Positions 9,701 to 17,065 of a stretch of 64,000 nucleotides of DNA are shown one piece after another. Origin of the DNA: Burkholderia cepacia. Its GTDB lineage: Bacteria; Pseudomonadota; Gammaproteobacteria; Burkholderiales; Burkholderiaceae. Where the stretch lies: contig NZ_CP013444.1 of NCBI RefSeq assembly GCF_001718835.1, forward strand, positions 2,480,001 through 2,544,000, given 5' to 3'. Within the stretch, counting starts at the first letter, position 1; every line of letters begins with the position of its first letter. The notes beneath the pieces are model-generated. The model searched no databases, was not told the origin of the DNA, and worked only from the letters and a program-made list of their open reading frames with translations. The position numbers and the translations under genes are program-made.

Positions 9701-12241
9701 CGCTACATCAAGCGGTATGGCGGCGCGCTGCCGGCCGTCGCGCTGCAGGTCGATCCGTATTCGCTCGCCGCCGCGATGGGCGCCCTGCAGGATCCGGGGT
9801 TCATCCAGCGCGCCAAACGCTTCGGCGATCCGTCCGGTGCGCGCTACGACGACGAGACGGCGACGCTCACACGCACGGACGCCGACGGTACGCAGCACAC
9901 GCTCGAACTCGACGATCTCGCCCACTTGCACAAGTGGCTCACGGCGGCCTCCGAATACGGCTTCCTGCTGCGCATCGAAGCGGCACCGTCACGGCCGCGC
10001 GTATCGCTGGAAGACGGCCATGCGATGGCCGGCACGAACAACGGCTACGCGGAAATCCGGCGCATCGGCGAGGCGCTCGAAGTGTGGGCGGAGCAGAACG
10101 GCGGCAAACCCGCGCCGCTCGTGCTGCTGACCTTCCACGGTTCGGACGCCGTGCTCGAGCCGGTGCCGGGCGAAGGCCACGTCGCGTTGCTCGACGCGAT
10201 CCTGAGCCGCAAGCAGCTCGACTGGGTGCATGTCGGCCTGTCGTGGGGCACGCACGGCGACGATTTCATCGCGAATGCGGATCTGACGCGCGCGCTGGCG
10301 GCGAAGATCGCCGACTACAGTAAAAACGCCCCTGAAAAATTCGCGAGACTGCACGGCGGCGATGCGCTGACGCGCGTGTTCGAACCGGTCGGGGCGCAGG
10401 ATTTCGCGAACCAGCAACGATTCCTGTTCTCGGAAATCGAGCGCATCGCGAAAAAGGCGCACCAGATGTCCGACGCCGAGATCGTGGAGTTACGCGACGC
10501 GCTGTACGAAGGCAACACGTCGACGCTGCTGAACCTGGCGCGCCGGGCGACGAACGAGACGTCGCAAACGCGATGGAACGGCAAGGCGCCCCACAACCGG
10601 CTCGCCAAGCGGGCCCACGAGGCCGGCAAGAAATGGCTCGACCGCTATCGCGACAGCGTTCCCGAGCGACCGTCGCTCGCACCGGTATCGGCGGCCGACA
10701 GCCGCGCGTACTGGAAGAACGTCACCGGCCAGAAAGCGCTGCAGTATGACGCGTCGCTACCGATCGGCGCCGCACGCAAGGCCATCGCGCAGCCTGATAC
10801 GCCGAGCGCCACGATGGACGAGGCCAGCGCACGGCTCAACGCGCTGCGCGTGCACCGGTTGTCGAAAGATCCGGCCGACCTGCGGAAGACGAAGATCGCG
10901 GGCGGGATCGTCTTGGGCGCATCCAGCCTGATCGGCCTGGGCGCCTGGAGGCATCTGCTGGATACGACCGCACTGGGTAATGCATCGTCGTCGTTTCTGC
11001 TCGCGTCGCGTCTCGGACGCGTGTTCCAGGTGATGCATCAGGGCGCGATCCGCAGCCTGCAGTCGGGCGATCCGAAGGCTGCGGTGGCGGCCATCACGCA
11101 CCTCGGCACCACGCTCGCCCGTCAGTTCAACTCGACGACGCACGACTACGGCGAACATCGGCTTCGCCAGCTCGACGCCGCGGTGCGTCACGCGCAAGCG
11201 AAGGCCACTCAATACGTCGAGCAATACCAGCAGGGGACGATGAGCTTCGACGACGCGAAGACGAACATCACCGCGCTCGCCGACGACGTGCTCACGCAAA
11301 TGCAGGGGTTCGTCGGCGGCACGTCGCTGCAGCAACTGCATGCCGGCAATCCGCGCAGCGGGCTGGGCATCACGGCGCGCGCGGGCATGACCGTCGCGTC
11401 GGTGGCGACGATCGCGACCGGCGTCCTCAAGACCTTCTATCCGACGCACCCGCTCACCGGGTTCGACGTCACGCTGGGCTGGACGGCCATCGCCAGCGGC
11501 GTGATCGGCACCGCCTACGCCGGTACGTCGCTCCTGATGGTGTCGCGACGCGTGAACGCGGACAAACGCAGTCGCGTCGTGCGCCTGCTCGATTCGACGG
11601 GCGACTTCACGTCGGTCGCGCTCGGCGGACTCTCCGCCGTGTCCCAATGGCGACAGGGCGAATACGATCTCGCGATCGCGACCGGCACCATGACCTCGCT
11701 GCTGCTCGCCGGCCGGCTCAATACGCACTTCCCGAATGCGACGCCTTTCGTCAAGAAGATCCCGACCGCGGTGATCATGATTCCGGTCGCCGCATACGGC
11801 TACAAGTTCGTCATCGGCATGGCGCCCGTGATCGGCGGGGCCTTCAACTGGCTTTCCGGCGGCGGATCGTCGCAGTCGAACGTCGCGCCGGGCGCATCGT
11901 CGAGTGCCTCGCCAAGCGCATCGTCGAATGCGTCGCCGTCGCCTTCGGCGAGCGCCCCGTCGTCGCAGCCGCAGCCGTCGCAAGGCACGCCGTCGAACCC
12001 GCCGTCACCGTCGAACACGCCGCAGCCCTACATCGTCGTCGACGGCGATTCGCTGTGGGTGATCGCGGACCAGCATCGCCAGTCGCTGCTCGACGCCGCG
12101 CACGTATCGCGCGCCGACCAGCAGGCGATGACGCGCGGCGAACAGGATGCGCGTGCGTTGAACGAGATCCTGCAGCTCAATCCGTCGGCCGCGCGCGATC
12201 CCGCGCATTTGCCGATCGGCACACCGCTGGTGATCGGATGA
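707..12241 (+). CDS. Giant multidomain protein (~3,844 aa): duplicated metallopeptidase, kinase-like, membrane and LysM regions; candidate T3SS effector/toxin
   Basis: The ATG at 707 is preferred over upstream codons because GGAG lies six bases before it. Reading along the protein: a Pro run (about 27-34); Ala/Gln/Asp-rich predicted coiled coil (about 80-750); a hydrophobic Gly/Ala-rich membrane-like stretch (about 878-1055); a repeated VIVVAGEHD...LANRWQKPVYAA-type module seen near 1370-1430 and again near 1870-1940; metallopeptidase copy 1 (about 1565-1760), degenerate at R1648-E-S-R-K1652; a kinase-like module with G1960-A-G-G-E-K1965, D2071-L-Q and D2086-P; metallopeptidase copy 2 with H2219-E-A-Q-H2223 and possible third ligand E2250; a Lys/Arg cluster (2809-2821); a region (about 2845-3250) loosely like an amidohydrolase barrel; hydrophobic segments (about 3395-3720); a Ser/Pro linker; and a C-terminal LysM domain (about 3774-3843). 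No signal peptide is seen. Converges with asnB. Function unknown; effector role inferred from the T3SS nearby. Confidence 0.85.
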   Translation: MLLIDGLGLGVNWQRFLSETLNPVVAPPPPPPPPKQDDPAAGPANPVIAPPIPVNASVFTDPSKPTNAEIADATSLMRRMVAQYTAPPPDITVENKTTQAVRQAIQDAQTKYDDASTALQGAQNVLHVVNRDPESTPDARKAAQADYAKARTAADSAQRELNVTTDAGYTILYQEQADADKPSGIQIDDDGNVTNPGDAQNAANDKLKTLQATFPDHANDPKWVPKPGDCKTPEQSKLYDDWRSADAHAAAGTAKYFADLSNAYLARTQLQSYLVAPDYKAALDAGIGQLNTALAEQKLQVNLPEAPESVDAAQKAVTAAAKSANSTNAAVAAANDAIALAQAQQKFDVVAGKQGTVIVAPNSVSDANAALKRAQTAANTSGGYLQMLAAQQQVDQAQNDCTAAQQASDKWHKDNPQPPHLPPVDAKVDLDLADAYAKLDKAKQQASIAHDSFVAAYGATLAQQYDDQATKISAQVKAQQPLLKPFFQQPPQLTSAAAGAAPGTSPFTAFPPPEPTGKHPASSQPILPLLDPSRSTTPLPAAPSGPTQLDATRLQVVAGALRMASNRLSDDVNARAADVALKNAQDGVDQAKRALAAKQKQYDEWAAANPAPVRLRTLPDGDVMPAPSYRPNLYQSELNDARAAVTKAENAVAQLQLLRDTSRQQVLLDQFDAGLDERLRYVDAKSDAADDYKKAMHDFYEAHRTEMSNSMLDAASLSTQNGGTIAFGSLSENQQRNLIGIALGQQPDVPADASSPSVSAADDSSARFVDKDKLSAIDTVRDKLLSVGGGKNTQISVLPMVYAAKETGTTTSALFKVTDQHGKTHYIDESAGNYDSIDDYLDSNQLSSDGTVDILTGHNEDGSQQLVSKAAHHDSPLDSALNFLTGTGVNMGMLLGGMALEVIGTALDGTVVGAAIGVPLNVIGAGMTYTAIGSAMTKAGLDLANRVEHDQSISPFDAGARADYINLVPMAAGGAAKLAGTKLFERAVTTKVASVIAKGAERTAFVTGVAGAGEAFVESGVDLLQGNTKAAGEAFESGFINTALMGAGVAKQRAVTGIRTRTGRPIAAHTTDGNVVKVDDQTIGQILNKDGPASLSAGRTRATLDGEAVKVAPNGILMVGDKVLTYEDQPIRVLDKVSAKQMPPGKSVMLGQDGTLSVVSASPKAWTHGTRIDSVTDTGERMTFGPDGAIGTTSNIVAKSRLDRLDEVIDQGKDLHRQLRDTAARETRRIQQAAAEGESANAAHDAHGTQRTSEARAQADRQHDDLGADRTTATRGATARAADIDEAAGAGTRTKPDGTPPRVNVRVVDLTNEAPATRPATSDPAGIAVPRGPSVEPMQVGERTVYLVRNGAAHDPGARAPRPQDLEEPVIVVAGEHDAALAPELANRWQKPVYAAAPDAFGADGQLRADARVLRFDPEPEAVAMENGPSGAAAADEASPASSRPAAPDETVIVLAGKRGPNEPAMPRAVATPEPVTAHDGIFSAPNRVLVVVKPDHPAIAEAAAEPVADRGTAAVSARDETPAEAAGGKTVRTQAGDARTPLPTDDPARAAPAETPGTATPDYATPHPGWITRMQMRLGGAPLPEAVQALAMQSGTLATQLRMLQDAGWRVTIGKRGRGSHVDTRKRRVTIDGGLRDAGSITYVLARESRKAVEAMAGVLDHDSGQRGGFTRKALEAEARAQISAFEARYEIKLASGTDIAAHLVHPDAIAREGANWRGRSHDYAGTVDRLASTLGGVHTSGADGPTYRAFYNDARSRQKGRGGMPRRMPAPRMDETGAAPRGVARFDARVAWSRAHAEIASPYRAGERPDAAELAAARTRHFTIDPGRRVVVLHAYTRADGTLLVDGQPVGAHEYLLEMAPPFVVQEGYAIVLAAKHDGAAHAARLANLWQRPVYAAPAEAVGAHGALLDTGTFHRFDPAPAAPHDLGPLNADPLGVYAHGDRNARVDVAYEAGELLGAGGEKTVFALGDDAALGLYDRHAHPESGHVRAAVDERLALDDLRSYGLQTVTMSGPFSVLGRVGVLYRPLGVLHTHTMVATGTLPRVVTRAALEHIRKIRAVVERERLAFDLQGIFTRNGDFLLSDPGPVSRDPIEHQHTLDKLTELERLLSHGLEQGDIAIARPVIADTLPPDAFVQKPSVITQIRMRFGGVPLSKKALALVDRSTLLSGQLAQAQAAGWKVVVGRPGRGSRIDTDKQRIVLDGRMRHTGTLVYALAHEAQHAVDAIAGRLLLDGAPGDTLVDRALMAEARAQANAFAVRRELIDDMGIDISQDVLLPDAIAREADRVMPDDEAGLRRLADAFGDAEPSVPGYATYRDYYASQIARMQAGGVPREMAGPASPAHRPARGLAARKAAKREQRALDLLASHGKRDLLRVDGDQLDSIDAMKAAFGTDAHVLIALRTDRPADRRDAIHPQPEFIASFRTNAQGKFVDKTAASADIDPHLLQDAFLALKDKGAASRGDYDYYVSPVALAELRKFGGAARIDAYFGERRAWDVEPSDTGVDAEVVENVNKLDGAPRFLRPKPAARHDPSAGTTVYAVERKTGTVLGYATRDGAGKWTYVETTSLGDATIESRELAAAFRRRNRALPGGRRGVQFVVTKVAHDVVESYGGFAPAKMRRPISKPKAPLSKPDAYVQHVLGSTHPSLRRQNRAAAEAAPPDLLPTAADSALDFNAHHADALKRALEMGKIPDGHYVYVYDHEGTVTDVLTGSLTGLIAVENGTVRWYDDVGQFRDPDNPGLPLERATIGRGPYGGNQHFLLSRLAPDMFEPRAAALKAAALQAAQPAAAATPPAASQSGKGTNAGKRGKAGRKGRKGKQAAHGSQRAQPAAAPAAPPPKPIALRPFQPAYVSGSIVESVTRYGNAKIADFASTLERLTEWGKRDVGRKEGNGLTFTDSPKAILADAVLAKKIFGTLHMWREASSLHPHGAFTRAPAERNLVMRGAQWIGAARSTDRKLIRRYVKLATHAKLAGLADRFVPMSRSFSLRDDPEQMKRYIKRYGGALPAVALQVDPYSLAAAMGALQDPGFIQRAKRFGDPSGARYDDETATLTRTDADGTQHTLELDDLAHLHKWLTAASEYGFLLRIEAAPSRPRVSLEDGHAMAGTNNGYAEIRRIGEALEVWAEQNGGKPAPLVLLTFHGSDAVLEPVPGEGHVALLDAILSRKQLDWVHVGLSWGTHGDDFIANADLTRALAAKIADYSKNAPEKFARLHGGDALTRVFEPVGAQDFANQQRFLFSEIERIAKKAHQMSDAEIVELRDALYEGNTSTLLNLARRATNETSQTRWNGKAPHNRLAKRAHEAGKKWLDRYRDSVPERPSLAPVSAADSRAYWKNVTGQKALQYDASLPIGAARKAIAQPDTPSATMDEASARLNALRVHRLSKDPADLRKTKIAGGIVLGASSLIGLGAWRHLLDTTALGNASSSFLLASRLGRVFQVMHQGAIRSLQSGDPKAAVAAITHLGTTLARQFNSTTHDYGEHRLRQLDAAVRHAQAKATQYVEQYQQGTMSFDDAKTNITALADDVLTQMQGFVGGTSLQQLHAGNPRSGLGITARAGMTVASVATIATGVLKTFYPTHPLTGFDVTLGWTAIASGVIGTAYAGTSLLMVSRRVNADKRSRVVRLLDSTGDFTSVALGGLSAVSQWRQGEYDLAIATGTMTSLLLAGRLNTHFPNATPFVKKIPTAVIMIPVAAYGYKFVIGMAPVIGGAFNWLSGGGSSQSNVAPGASSSASPSASSNASPSPSASAPSSQPQPSQGTPSNPPSPSNTPQPYIVVDGDSLWVIADQHRQSLLDAAHVSRADQQAMTRGEQDARALNEILQLNPSAARDPAHLPIGTPLVIG

Positions 12242-12286
12242 GTGTCGGCCCGCCGCGCATCACGGGCGGCGAGCGCGACGATGCCG

Positions 12287-14254
12287 TCACGCCGCGCGTT
12301 GCGCCTCCAGCCACGCCTGGAACATCAGCACCGTCCACAACTGGTGCTGCCAGTTCATCCGGCCGGTCACGTGCTGCCGCCACAGGCGTTCGACCGCGTC
12401 CGCATCGAAAAAACCTTCCTCGCGCAACCGCGCGGGATGCAGCAGCGTCTGCGCCCAGTCGCGCAGCGCGCCGCGCAGCCAGTGATCGACGGGCGCGCAG
12501 AAACCCTGCTTCGGCCGGTCGATCAGCGCGGACGGCACGTACCGGTCGAGCAGCCGGCGCAGCAGCGCCTTCGACTGCCCTTCCGGCAAGCGCACGTGCG
12601 CCGGCACGCGCCACGCGAATTCGACGACGTGATGATCGAGGAACGGCATGCGCGTTTCGAGGCTCACCGCCATCGCCGCGCGATCGACTTTCGCGAGGAT
12701 GTCGGTCGGCAGGTACGTGAGCGTATCGATCGCCATCGCCTGCTCGGCGAAGCTCAGGTGCGCGGGCCACGCGGATACGGTGTCGAGCGGCGTGGCCGGC
12801 TCCTGCCCCGACAGCGCGAGGCGCTCGGGATGATGCACCGACGACATCAGCAGCCGGTACAGCCCGATGCGGCTCTCGGCGGTCATCACGTGGCCGAGCT
12901 TGTGCAGGCGATCGCCGATGCGCGCCGCCGATTCGCGCGCCTCCACGCCGCCCCACGCCCCCTGCGCGACGGCCGCCAGCTGGTCCGCGTGATCGGGCCG
13001 CAACGCATGCAGCGCGGCGGCGATCCGCGCGCGCACGGCGCCCGGTACGCGATGCAGCTTGCGCCACAGGCGCGGCGTCAGGAAGTAGCGCGTATAGCCG
13101 CCGAACAGCTCGTCGCCGCCGTCGCCGGACAGGCTCACCTTCACATGCCGGCGCGTCAGCTCCGACACGAGAAAGGTCGGGATCTGCGATGCATCGGAAA
13201 ACGGTTCGTCGTAGATCGACGGCAGCTTCGGCACGACGCCGAGTGCATGGTCGGCCGTGACGTAAAGCTCGGTATGGCGCGTGCCGAGATGGCGCGCGAC
13301 GGCCTTCGCATAACCGGCCTCGTCGTAGCCGGCCTCGTGGAAGCCGATCGTGAACGTATCGACCGGTGTCGACGATTGCGCCTGCATCAGCGCGACGATC
13401 GTCGACGAATCGATGCCGCCGGACAGGAACGCCCCGAGCGGGACGTCGGCTTCCATCTGCCGCGCGACGGCCTGGCGCAGGACCGCGTCGAGCTGGCCCA
13501 CCGCGTCGTCGGCACTGCCCTCGAACGGCTGCGCGCGACCGTCCTCGATCGCCTGTTCGAGCGTCCAGTACGCACGCTGGCGCGGCGTGTCGCGCGCATG
13601 CTCGAACTGGATATACGTGCCGGGCGGCAGCTTGTGGATGCCGCGATAGATCGTATGCGGCGCGGGCACGCTCGACTGGCGCAGGTACAGGCACAGCGCG
13701 TCGCGATCGATCGCGCCGTCGAAGCCCGGATAGCCGCGCAGTGCCTTCAGTTCGGACGCGAACACGAGCGTGTCGCCGATCCGGCCGTAGTAGAGCGGTT
13801 TTTCGCCGATCCGGTCGCGCGCGAGCGTCAGCACCCGCGACGCCCGGTTCCACAGCGCGAACGCAAACATGCCGGTCGCGCGCCGCAGCGTCGCGTCGAC
13901 ACCCCACGCGACGATCGCCGCGATCAGCACCTCGCTGTCGGAGTGGCCGCGCCACGCCGGTGCGCGGCCGGTGCGCTCCAGCTCCTCGCGCAGCGCCCGG
14001 TGGTTGTAGATTTCGCCGTTGAAGACCATGACATAGCGACCGCACGCGGACGCCATCGGCTGTCGGCCGTGTACCGACAGGTCGACGATCGCGAGCCGCC
14101 GGTGGCCGAGCGCGATGCCGGCTTCCGGGTCGACCCAGATCCCCTGCCCGTCCGGCCCGCGATGCGCGAGGCTTGCCGTCATGCGCGCGAGCGTGCCGCG
14201 CGCTGTCTCCTCATCGATGGCGACGCTATTCAGAAAGCCGTCGATTCCGCACAT
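12287..14254 (-). CDS. asnB: Asparagine synthetase (glutamine-hydrolysing), 655 aa
   Basis: Converts aspartate, glutamine and ATP to asparagine in the cytoplasm. The start at 14254 is chosen because Met is followed at once by Cys2 (MCGIDGF), the N-terminal nucleophile of class II glutamine amidotransferases; upstream codons would bury it. The glutaminase domain shows RGPDGQG and VMVFNGEIYNH; the synthetase domain shows the PP-loop SGGIDSS from residue 278 and the SGDGGDELFGGY segment. Length suits the family. It lies downstream of the T3SS operon on the same strand but is separated from sctU by 297 bases, so it probably has its own promoter. Such paralogues often act in modification or polysaccharide pathways rather than bulk asparagine supply; which applies here cannot be told. 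Confidence 0.9.
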   Translation of the reverse strand: MCGIDGFLNSVAIDEETARGTLARMTASLAHRGPDGQGIWVDPEAGIALGHRRLAIVDLSVHGRQPMASACGRYVMVFNGEIYNHRALREELERTGRAPAWRGHSDSEVLIAAIVAWGVDATLRRATGMFAFALWNRASRVLTLARDRIGEKPLYYGRIGDTLVFASELKALRGYPGFDGAIDRDALCLYLRQSSVPAPHTIYRGIHKLPPGTYIQFEHARDTPRQRAYWTLEQAIEDGRAQPFEGSADDAVGQLDAVLRQAVARQMEADVPLGAFLSGGIDSSTIVALMQAQSSTPVDTFTIGFHEAGYDEAGYAKAVARHLGTRHTELYVTADHALGVVPKLPSIYDEPFSDASQIPTFLVSELTRRHVKVSLSGDGGDELFGGYTRYFLTPRLWRKLHRVPGAVRARIAAALHALRPDHADQLAAVAQGAWGGVEARESAARIGDRLHKLGHVMTAESRIGLYRLLMSSVHHPERLALSGQEPATPLDTVSAWPAHLSFAEQAMAIDTLTYLPTDILAKVDRAAMAVSLETRMPFLDHHVVEFAWRVPAHVRLPEGQSKALLRRLLDRYVPSALIDRPKQGFCAPVDHWLRGALRDWAQTLLHPARLREEGFFDADAVERLWRQHVTGRMNWQHQLWTVLMFQAWLEAQRAA

Positions 14255-14551
14255 GTTCTTGCCCGTGTATTGATCGAACCCGTCTCGCTCGGCGCCACGT
14301 CGCGGCACGCCGTCGGGCGAGATGGTCGGGCCATGTTACGGAGAAATTATTCATCAATAAATCTGGGTGGCCGTTGGCAGCCATCGAAAAAAATCGGCGT
14401 CAAGCGTCGCATGCGGAAATGGAGAAAGGGCCACATCGGATGGCGCGCCGGGCAGATCCTGTAACGAAACCGTAAACGATACGGATGGCGAAACCGCAAC
14501 GGCAATGAACATAAAAACGGCAACCGATTCGAATTCCGAAATTTCGGCCGC
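14255..14551. other. Low-GC intergenic region between sctU and asnB with a perfect palindrome
   Basis: This 297-base gap is clearly richer in A/T than its surroundings. The 12-base perfect palindrome CCGAAATTTCGG lies at 14536-14547, just past the sctU stop codon, overlapping an ATTCGAATTC-like stretch. It probably holds the asnB promoter, with AT-rich sequence around 14340-14370, and could end or regulate the T3SS transcript. No convincing gene was found here. Confidence 0.4.
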
Positions 14552-15583
14552 TCAATTCGCGCCCGTCGCCCACTTCAGCAGCGCCGCCACTTCGCGGAAA
14601 TGCCGCGGCTGGATCGTGCCGTTTTCCGGCGTCGAGTCGTACAGCGCCTGTGCAAGCCCGACGTTCGCGAGCGTCGGGCGCAGCGCGTCGCGCGCGAGCC
14701 GGACGATCCGCTCGGCCGCCTCGCCCTCGCCGCGCGCGAGCACCCACGGCAGCGAGCCCATCCCGCCGTAGTACAGCGCGACCGCGACGCGCGACGAATA
14801 AACGACCACCGATGCGAAATCGATCCGGTCCTGCAGCGACGCATACTGCAGTTCGCGCGCGAGCTGCCGCCGCTTCGCCTGGATGTGCGGATCGCCCTCG
14901 TCTTCCTTGTGCTCGCGCCGCACCTCGTCGATCGACATCTTCATCTTCTTGTTGAACTCGTGATGCTGGTGAACGATGTCGATGATCGCCATCACGATAT
15001 AGACGAGCGCCGCCCAGCCGAACAGCAGCATCAGCAGCTTCATGATCAGTGCGAGGATCGACATCGGCCGCGTAAAGCCGGATTGCACGGCCGGATCGAG
15101 CGACTCGACGATCAGCCAGCCGAGCGTCGCGACGAGCAGCACCGTCTTCAGCAGCATCTTCACGAGATTGACGACGTTGCGCAGCGACGCCATGTTCTTC
15201 AGCCCTTCGGCCGGGTTGAGCCGCGACAGCTGCGGCACGAGGCGGCTCCACGCCATCACGCCGCCGACCTGCACGAAACCCGCGAGCAGCCCGAGCGCGA
15301 GGCCCGCCCCGACGATCTCCGCCGACAGCGTCATCCAGTCGCGCGCGGCGCCGCCGACGAGCGCCGCGAGCCGCGCGCCGGGATCGGCCGCGCCGACCGC
15401 ATCGAACACGAGCCGGAACAGCCCCTGCAGGCGCCCGAACAGCGCGCCGAGCCCGACCGCGAGCGCGACGCATGTGCCGACGAAACACGCCGTCGAGATC
15501 GTCTCGGCGCTCTTCGGCACGTCGCCTTTCTCGCGCGCCTCGCGCAGGCGCTTCGCGGTCGGCTTCTGGTCCTTCTCGGCCAT
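14552..15583 (-). CDS. sctU: T3SS export apparatus switch protein SctU, lacking the NPTH self-cleavage motif (343 aa)
   Basis: FlhB/YscU-family inner-membrane protein that switches substrate specificity during T3SS assembly. The N-terminus (MAEKDQKPTAKRLREAREKG) is typical, followed by hydrophobic transmembrane segments to about residue 210 and the cytoplasmic SIDEVRREHKEDEGDPHIQ linker. Where the family has N-P-T-H (263-266 in Yersinia YscU), this protein reads V-V-V-Y262-S-S-R265-V-A-V-A-L-Y-Y, one residue shorter and without Asn or Pro. Asn-Pro self-cleavage therefore looks impossible, while the flanking strand is intact and there is no frameshift. Last gene of the operon, ten bases after sctT. 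Confidence 0.93.
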   Translation of the reverse strand: MAEKDQKPTAKRLREAREKGDVPKSAETISTACFVGTCVALAVGLGALFGRLQGLFRLVFDAVGAADPGARLAALVGGAARDWMTLSAEIVGAGLALGLLAGFVQVGGVMAWSRLVPQLSRLNPAEGLKNMASLRNVVNLVKMLLKTVLLVATLGWLIVESLDPAVQSGFTRPMSILALIMKLLMLLFGWAALVYIVMAIIDIVHQHHEFNKKMKMSIDEVRREHKEDEGDPHIQAKRRQLARELQYASLQDRIDFASVVVYSSRVAVALYYGGMGSLPWVLARGEGEAAERIVRLARDALRPTLANVGLAQALYDSTPENGTIQPRHFREVAALLKWATGAN

Positions 15584-15593
15584 GTGCGCGCCG

Positions 15594-16403
15594 TCAGGTT
15601 GCGCCGTGCGGCGCGAACAGCGCGCGCAGCAGCGCCATCAATCCGCTGTCGGGGCTCAGCAGCGCATGCAGCGACGCATACACGACCGGCAGGAACAGCA
15701 TCATCATCAGCATCGCTAGCACACTCTTCACCGGCTGCGCGAACACGAAGATGTTGAGCTGCGGCACCGCGCGCCCGACGAGGCCGATGCCGAGCTCGAC
15801 GAGCACCAGCACGATCACGACCGGCGCCGAGAGCTTCACCATCCAGTCGAAGATCGTGTCGGTCTGACGCACCACGAAGGTCTGCAGCATCGACGAGAAA
15901 TCGGGGCCGAGCGAGCCGATCGGCCACCATGCGTACGACTGCGCGAGCAGTTGCACGAGCACCTGCAAGCCGCCCGCCGTGACGAACAGAGCGATCGCGA
16001 CGAAATTCAGGAATCCAGAGGTCGGGCCGCCCTCGTGCCCGCCCATCGGATCGAAGAACGCGGCGCTGCCGCTGCCGGTCTGGAAGTCGATCAGGTAGCC
16101 GACGCCCTGGATCGCGAACAGCACCGCGCTGAACGCCCCCGCGAGCAGCATGCCGACCATCGCCTCCTTCGCGACGAGCAGGCACCACATCAGGAACGGC
16201 AGCGCGGCCACCTGCGCGGCATCGATCGTCGGCGCGACGAACGCGGCGATCACGACCGCGATCCCGTTGCGCACGAGGCCCGTGACGATCTGCTCGTTGA
16301 ACACCGGCACGACGAACATGATCGGCAACAGGCGCGGCATCACGTAGAGCAGCGGCCGCAGCATGCCGGCGACGTCGTTGAAGCCCGCGGCCTGGTCTAG
16401 CAT
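15594..16403 (-). CDS. sctT: T3SS export apparatus protein SctT (269 aa)
   Basis: FliR/YscT/HrcT-family inner-membrane protein of the export gate, acting with SctR and SctS. Visible marks are repeated hydrophobic segments, the RLLPIMFVVPVFNEQIVTGL N-terminal region, the FQTGSGSAAFFDPMGGHEGG loop and a C-terminal QPVKSVLAMLMMMLF helix. Length matches the family. Its start overlaps the end of sctO by 7 bases, indicating co-translation. SctR, its usual partner, is not in this window. Confidence 0.93.
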   Translation of the reverse strand: MLDQAAGFNDVAGMLRPLLYVMPRLLPIMFVVPVFNEQIVTGLVRNGIAVVIAAFVAPTIDAAQVAALPFLMWCLLVAKEAMVGMLLAGAFSAVLFAIQGVGYLIDFQTGSGSAAFFDPMGGHEGGPTSGFLNFVAIALFVTAGGLQVLVQLLAQSYAWWPIGSLGPDFSSMLQTFVVRQTDTIFDWMVKLSAPVVIVLVLVELGIGLVGRAVPQLNIFVFAQPVKSVLAMLMMMLFLPVVYASLHALLSPDSGLMALLRALFAPHGAT

Positions 16404-17065
16404 CGGCGCTCCGCGGCGGCGGGCGGAACGGGATCGTCGGGCGCGGCGGACGCGTCGGCTTCAGCGGCGATATCGGCGCCCGTTTCCGCTTCGGTCATGG
16501 CCGCATCGAACGCGGCCGCGGCCTCCGTCGGCGTGGACGCATGCCCGGACGCGTCGCCCGCGCCGGCCACCCAGGTGCCGCCCGTCGAGAAGCGTCGCAC
16601 CGCGTAGCCGTCCGCGACGTCGTCGGCGTCGCGCTCGACCCGCGCGGCGAGCGCAAGCAGCGCCTTCTCGCCGGCCTTCTCAAGCTTGTCCTCGGCGGCC
16701 TTCGCCTTGCGCGCGGCGCGCTGCAGGTCGGCGAGCGTCGCTTCGTGACCGCGATGCACGTGCGCGGCCTCGCTCACCGACGCATGCGCGGTGCCGATAT
16801 GCCGGTCGAACGTGCGTGTGTCGGCCGCCGCGTTCTGCAGTGCACGCGCGTCGCGCACGTCGTCGGCGAGCCGCGTCTGGATCGCGGCTTTCGCGGCGAC
16901 CTGCTGCGCGAGCTGCGCCTGCGCAGCCGCGAGCGCGCGCCGGCTCTGCGCGGCGATGCCCTGCTGGCGCGCGGCCGCGACGCGCGCGATCTGGCTGCGC
17001 ATCTCGCGCATGCGCTTCAGGCGGGCGAGCGTCGCAAGCACGAGACGGTCGTCGGCTTCAGACAT
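16397..17065 (-). CDS. sctO: T3SS stalk protein SctO (YscO/HrpB7-like, 222 aa)
   Basis: Small, highly charged, Ala/Arg-rich protein with long predicted coiled coil (about residues 1-150) followed by a disordered acidic Ala/Asp tail. SctO proteins are poorly conserved and recognised mainly by this composition and by position directly after the ATPase gene; FliJ-like members form the central stalk coupling the ATPase to the export gate. The start ATGTCTGA overlaps the sctN stop by 8 bases. Assignment rests on synteny more than on sequence. The acidic tail makes it longer than the roughly 150 residues usual for the family. Confidence 0.8.
   Translation of the reverse strand: MSEADDRLVLATLARLKRMREMRSQIARVAAARQQGIAAQSRRALAAAQAQLAQQVAAKAAIQTRLADDVRDARALQNAAADTRTFDRHIGTAHASVSEAAHVHRGHEATLADLQRAARKAKAAEDKLEKAGEKALLALAARVERDADDVADGYAVRRFSTGGTWVAGAGDASGHASTPTEAAAAFDAAMTEAETGADIAAEADASAAPDDPVPPAAAERRC

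Noticed and set aside
12242..14464. 740-codon plus-strand open frame
   Set aside because: Antisense of asnB; Arg/Gln-rich product without recognisable family, while asnB carries all catalytic motifs.
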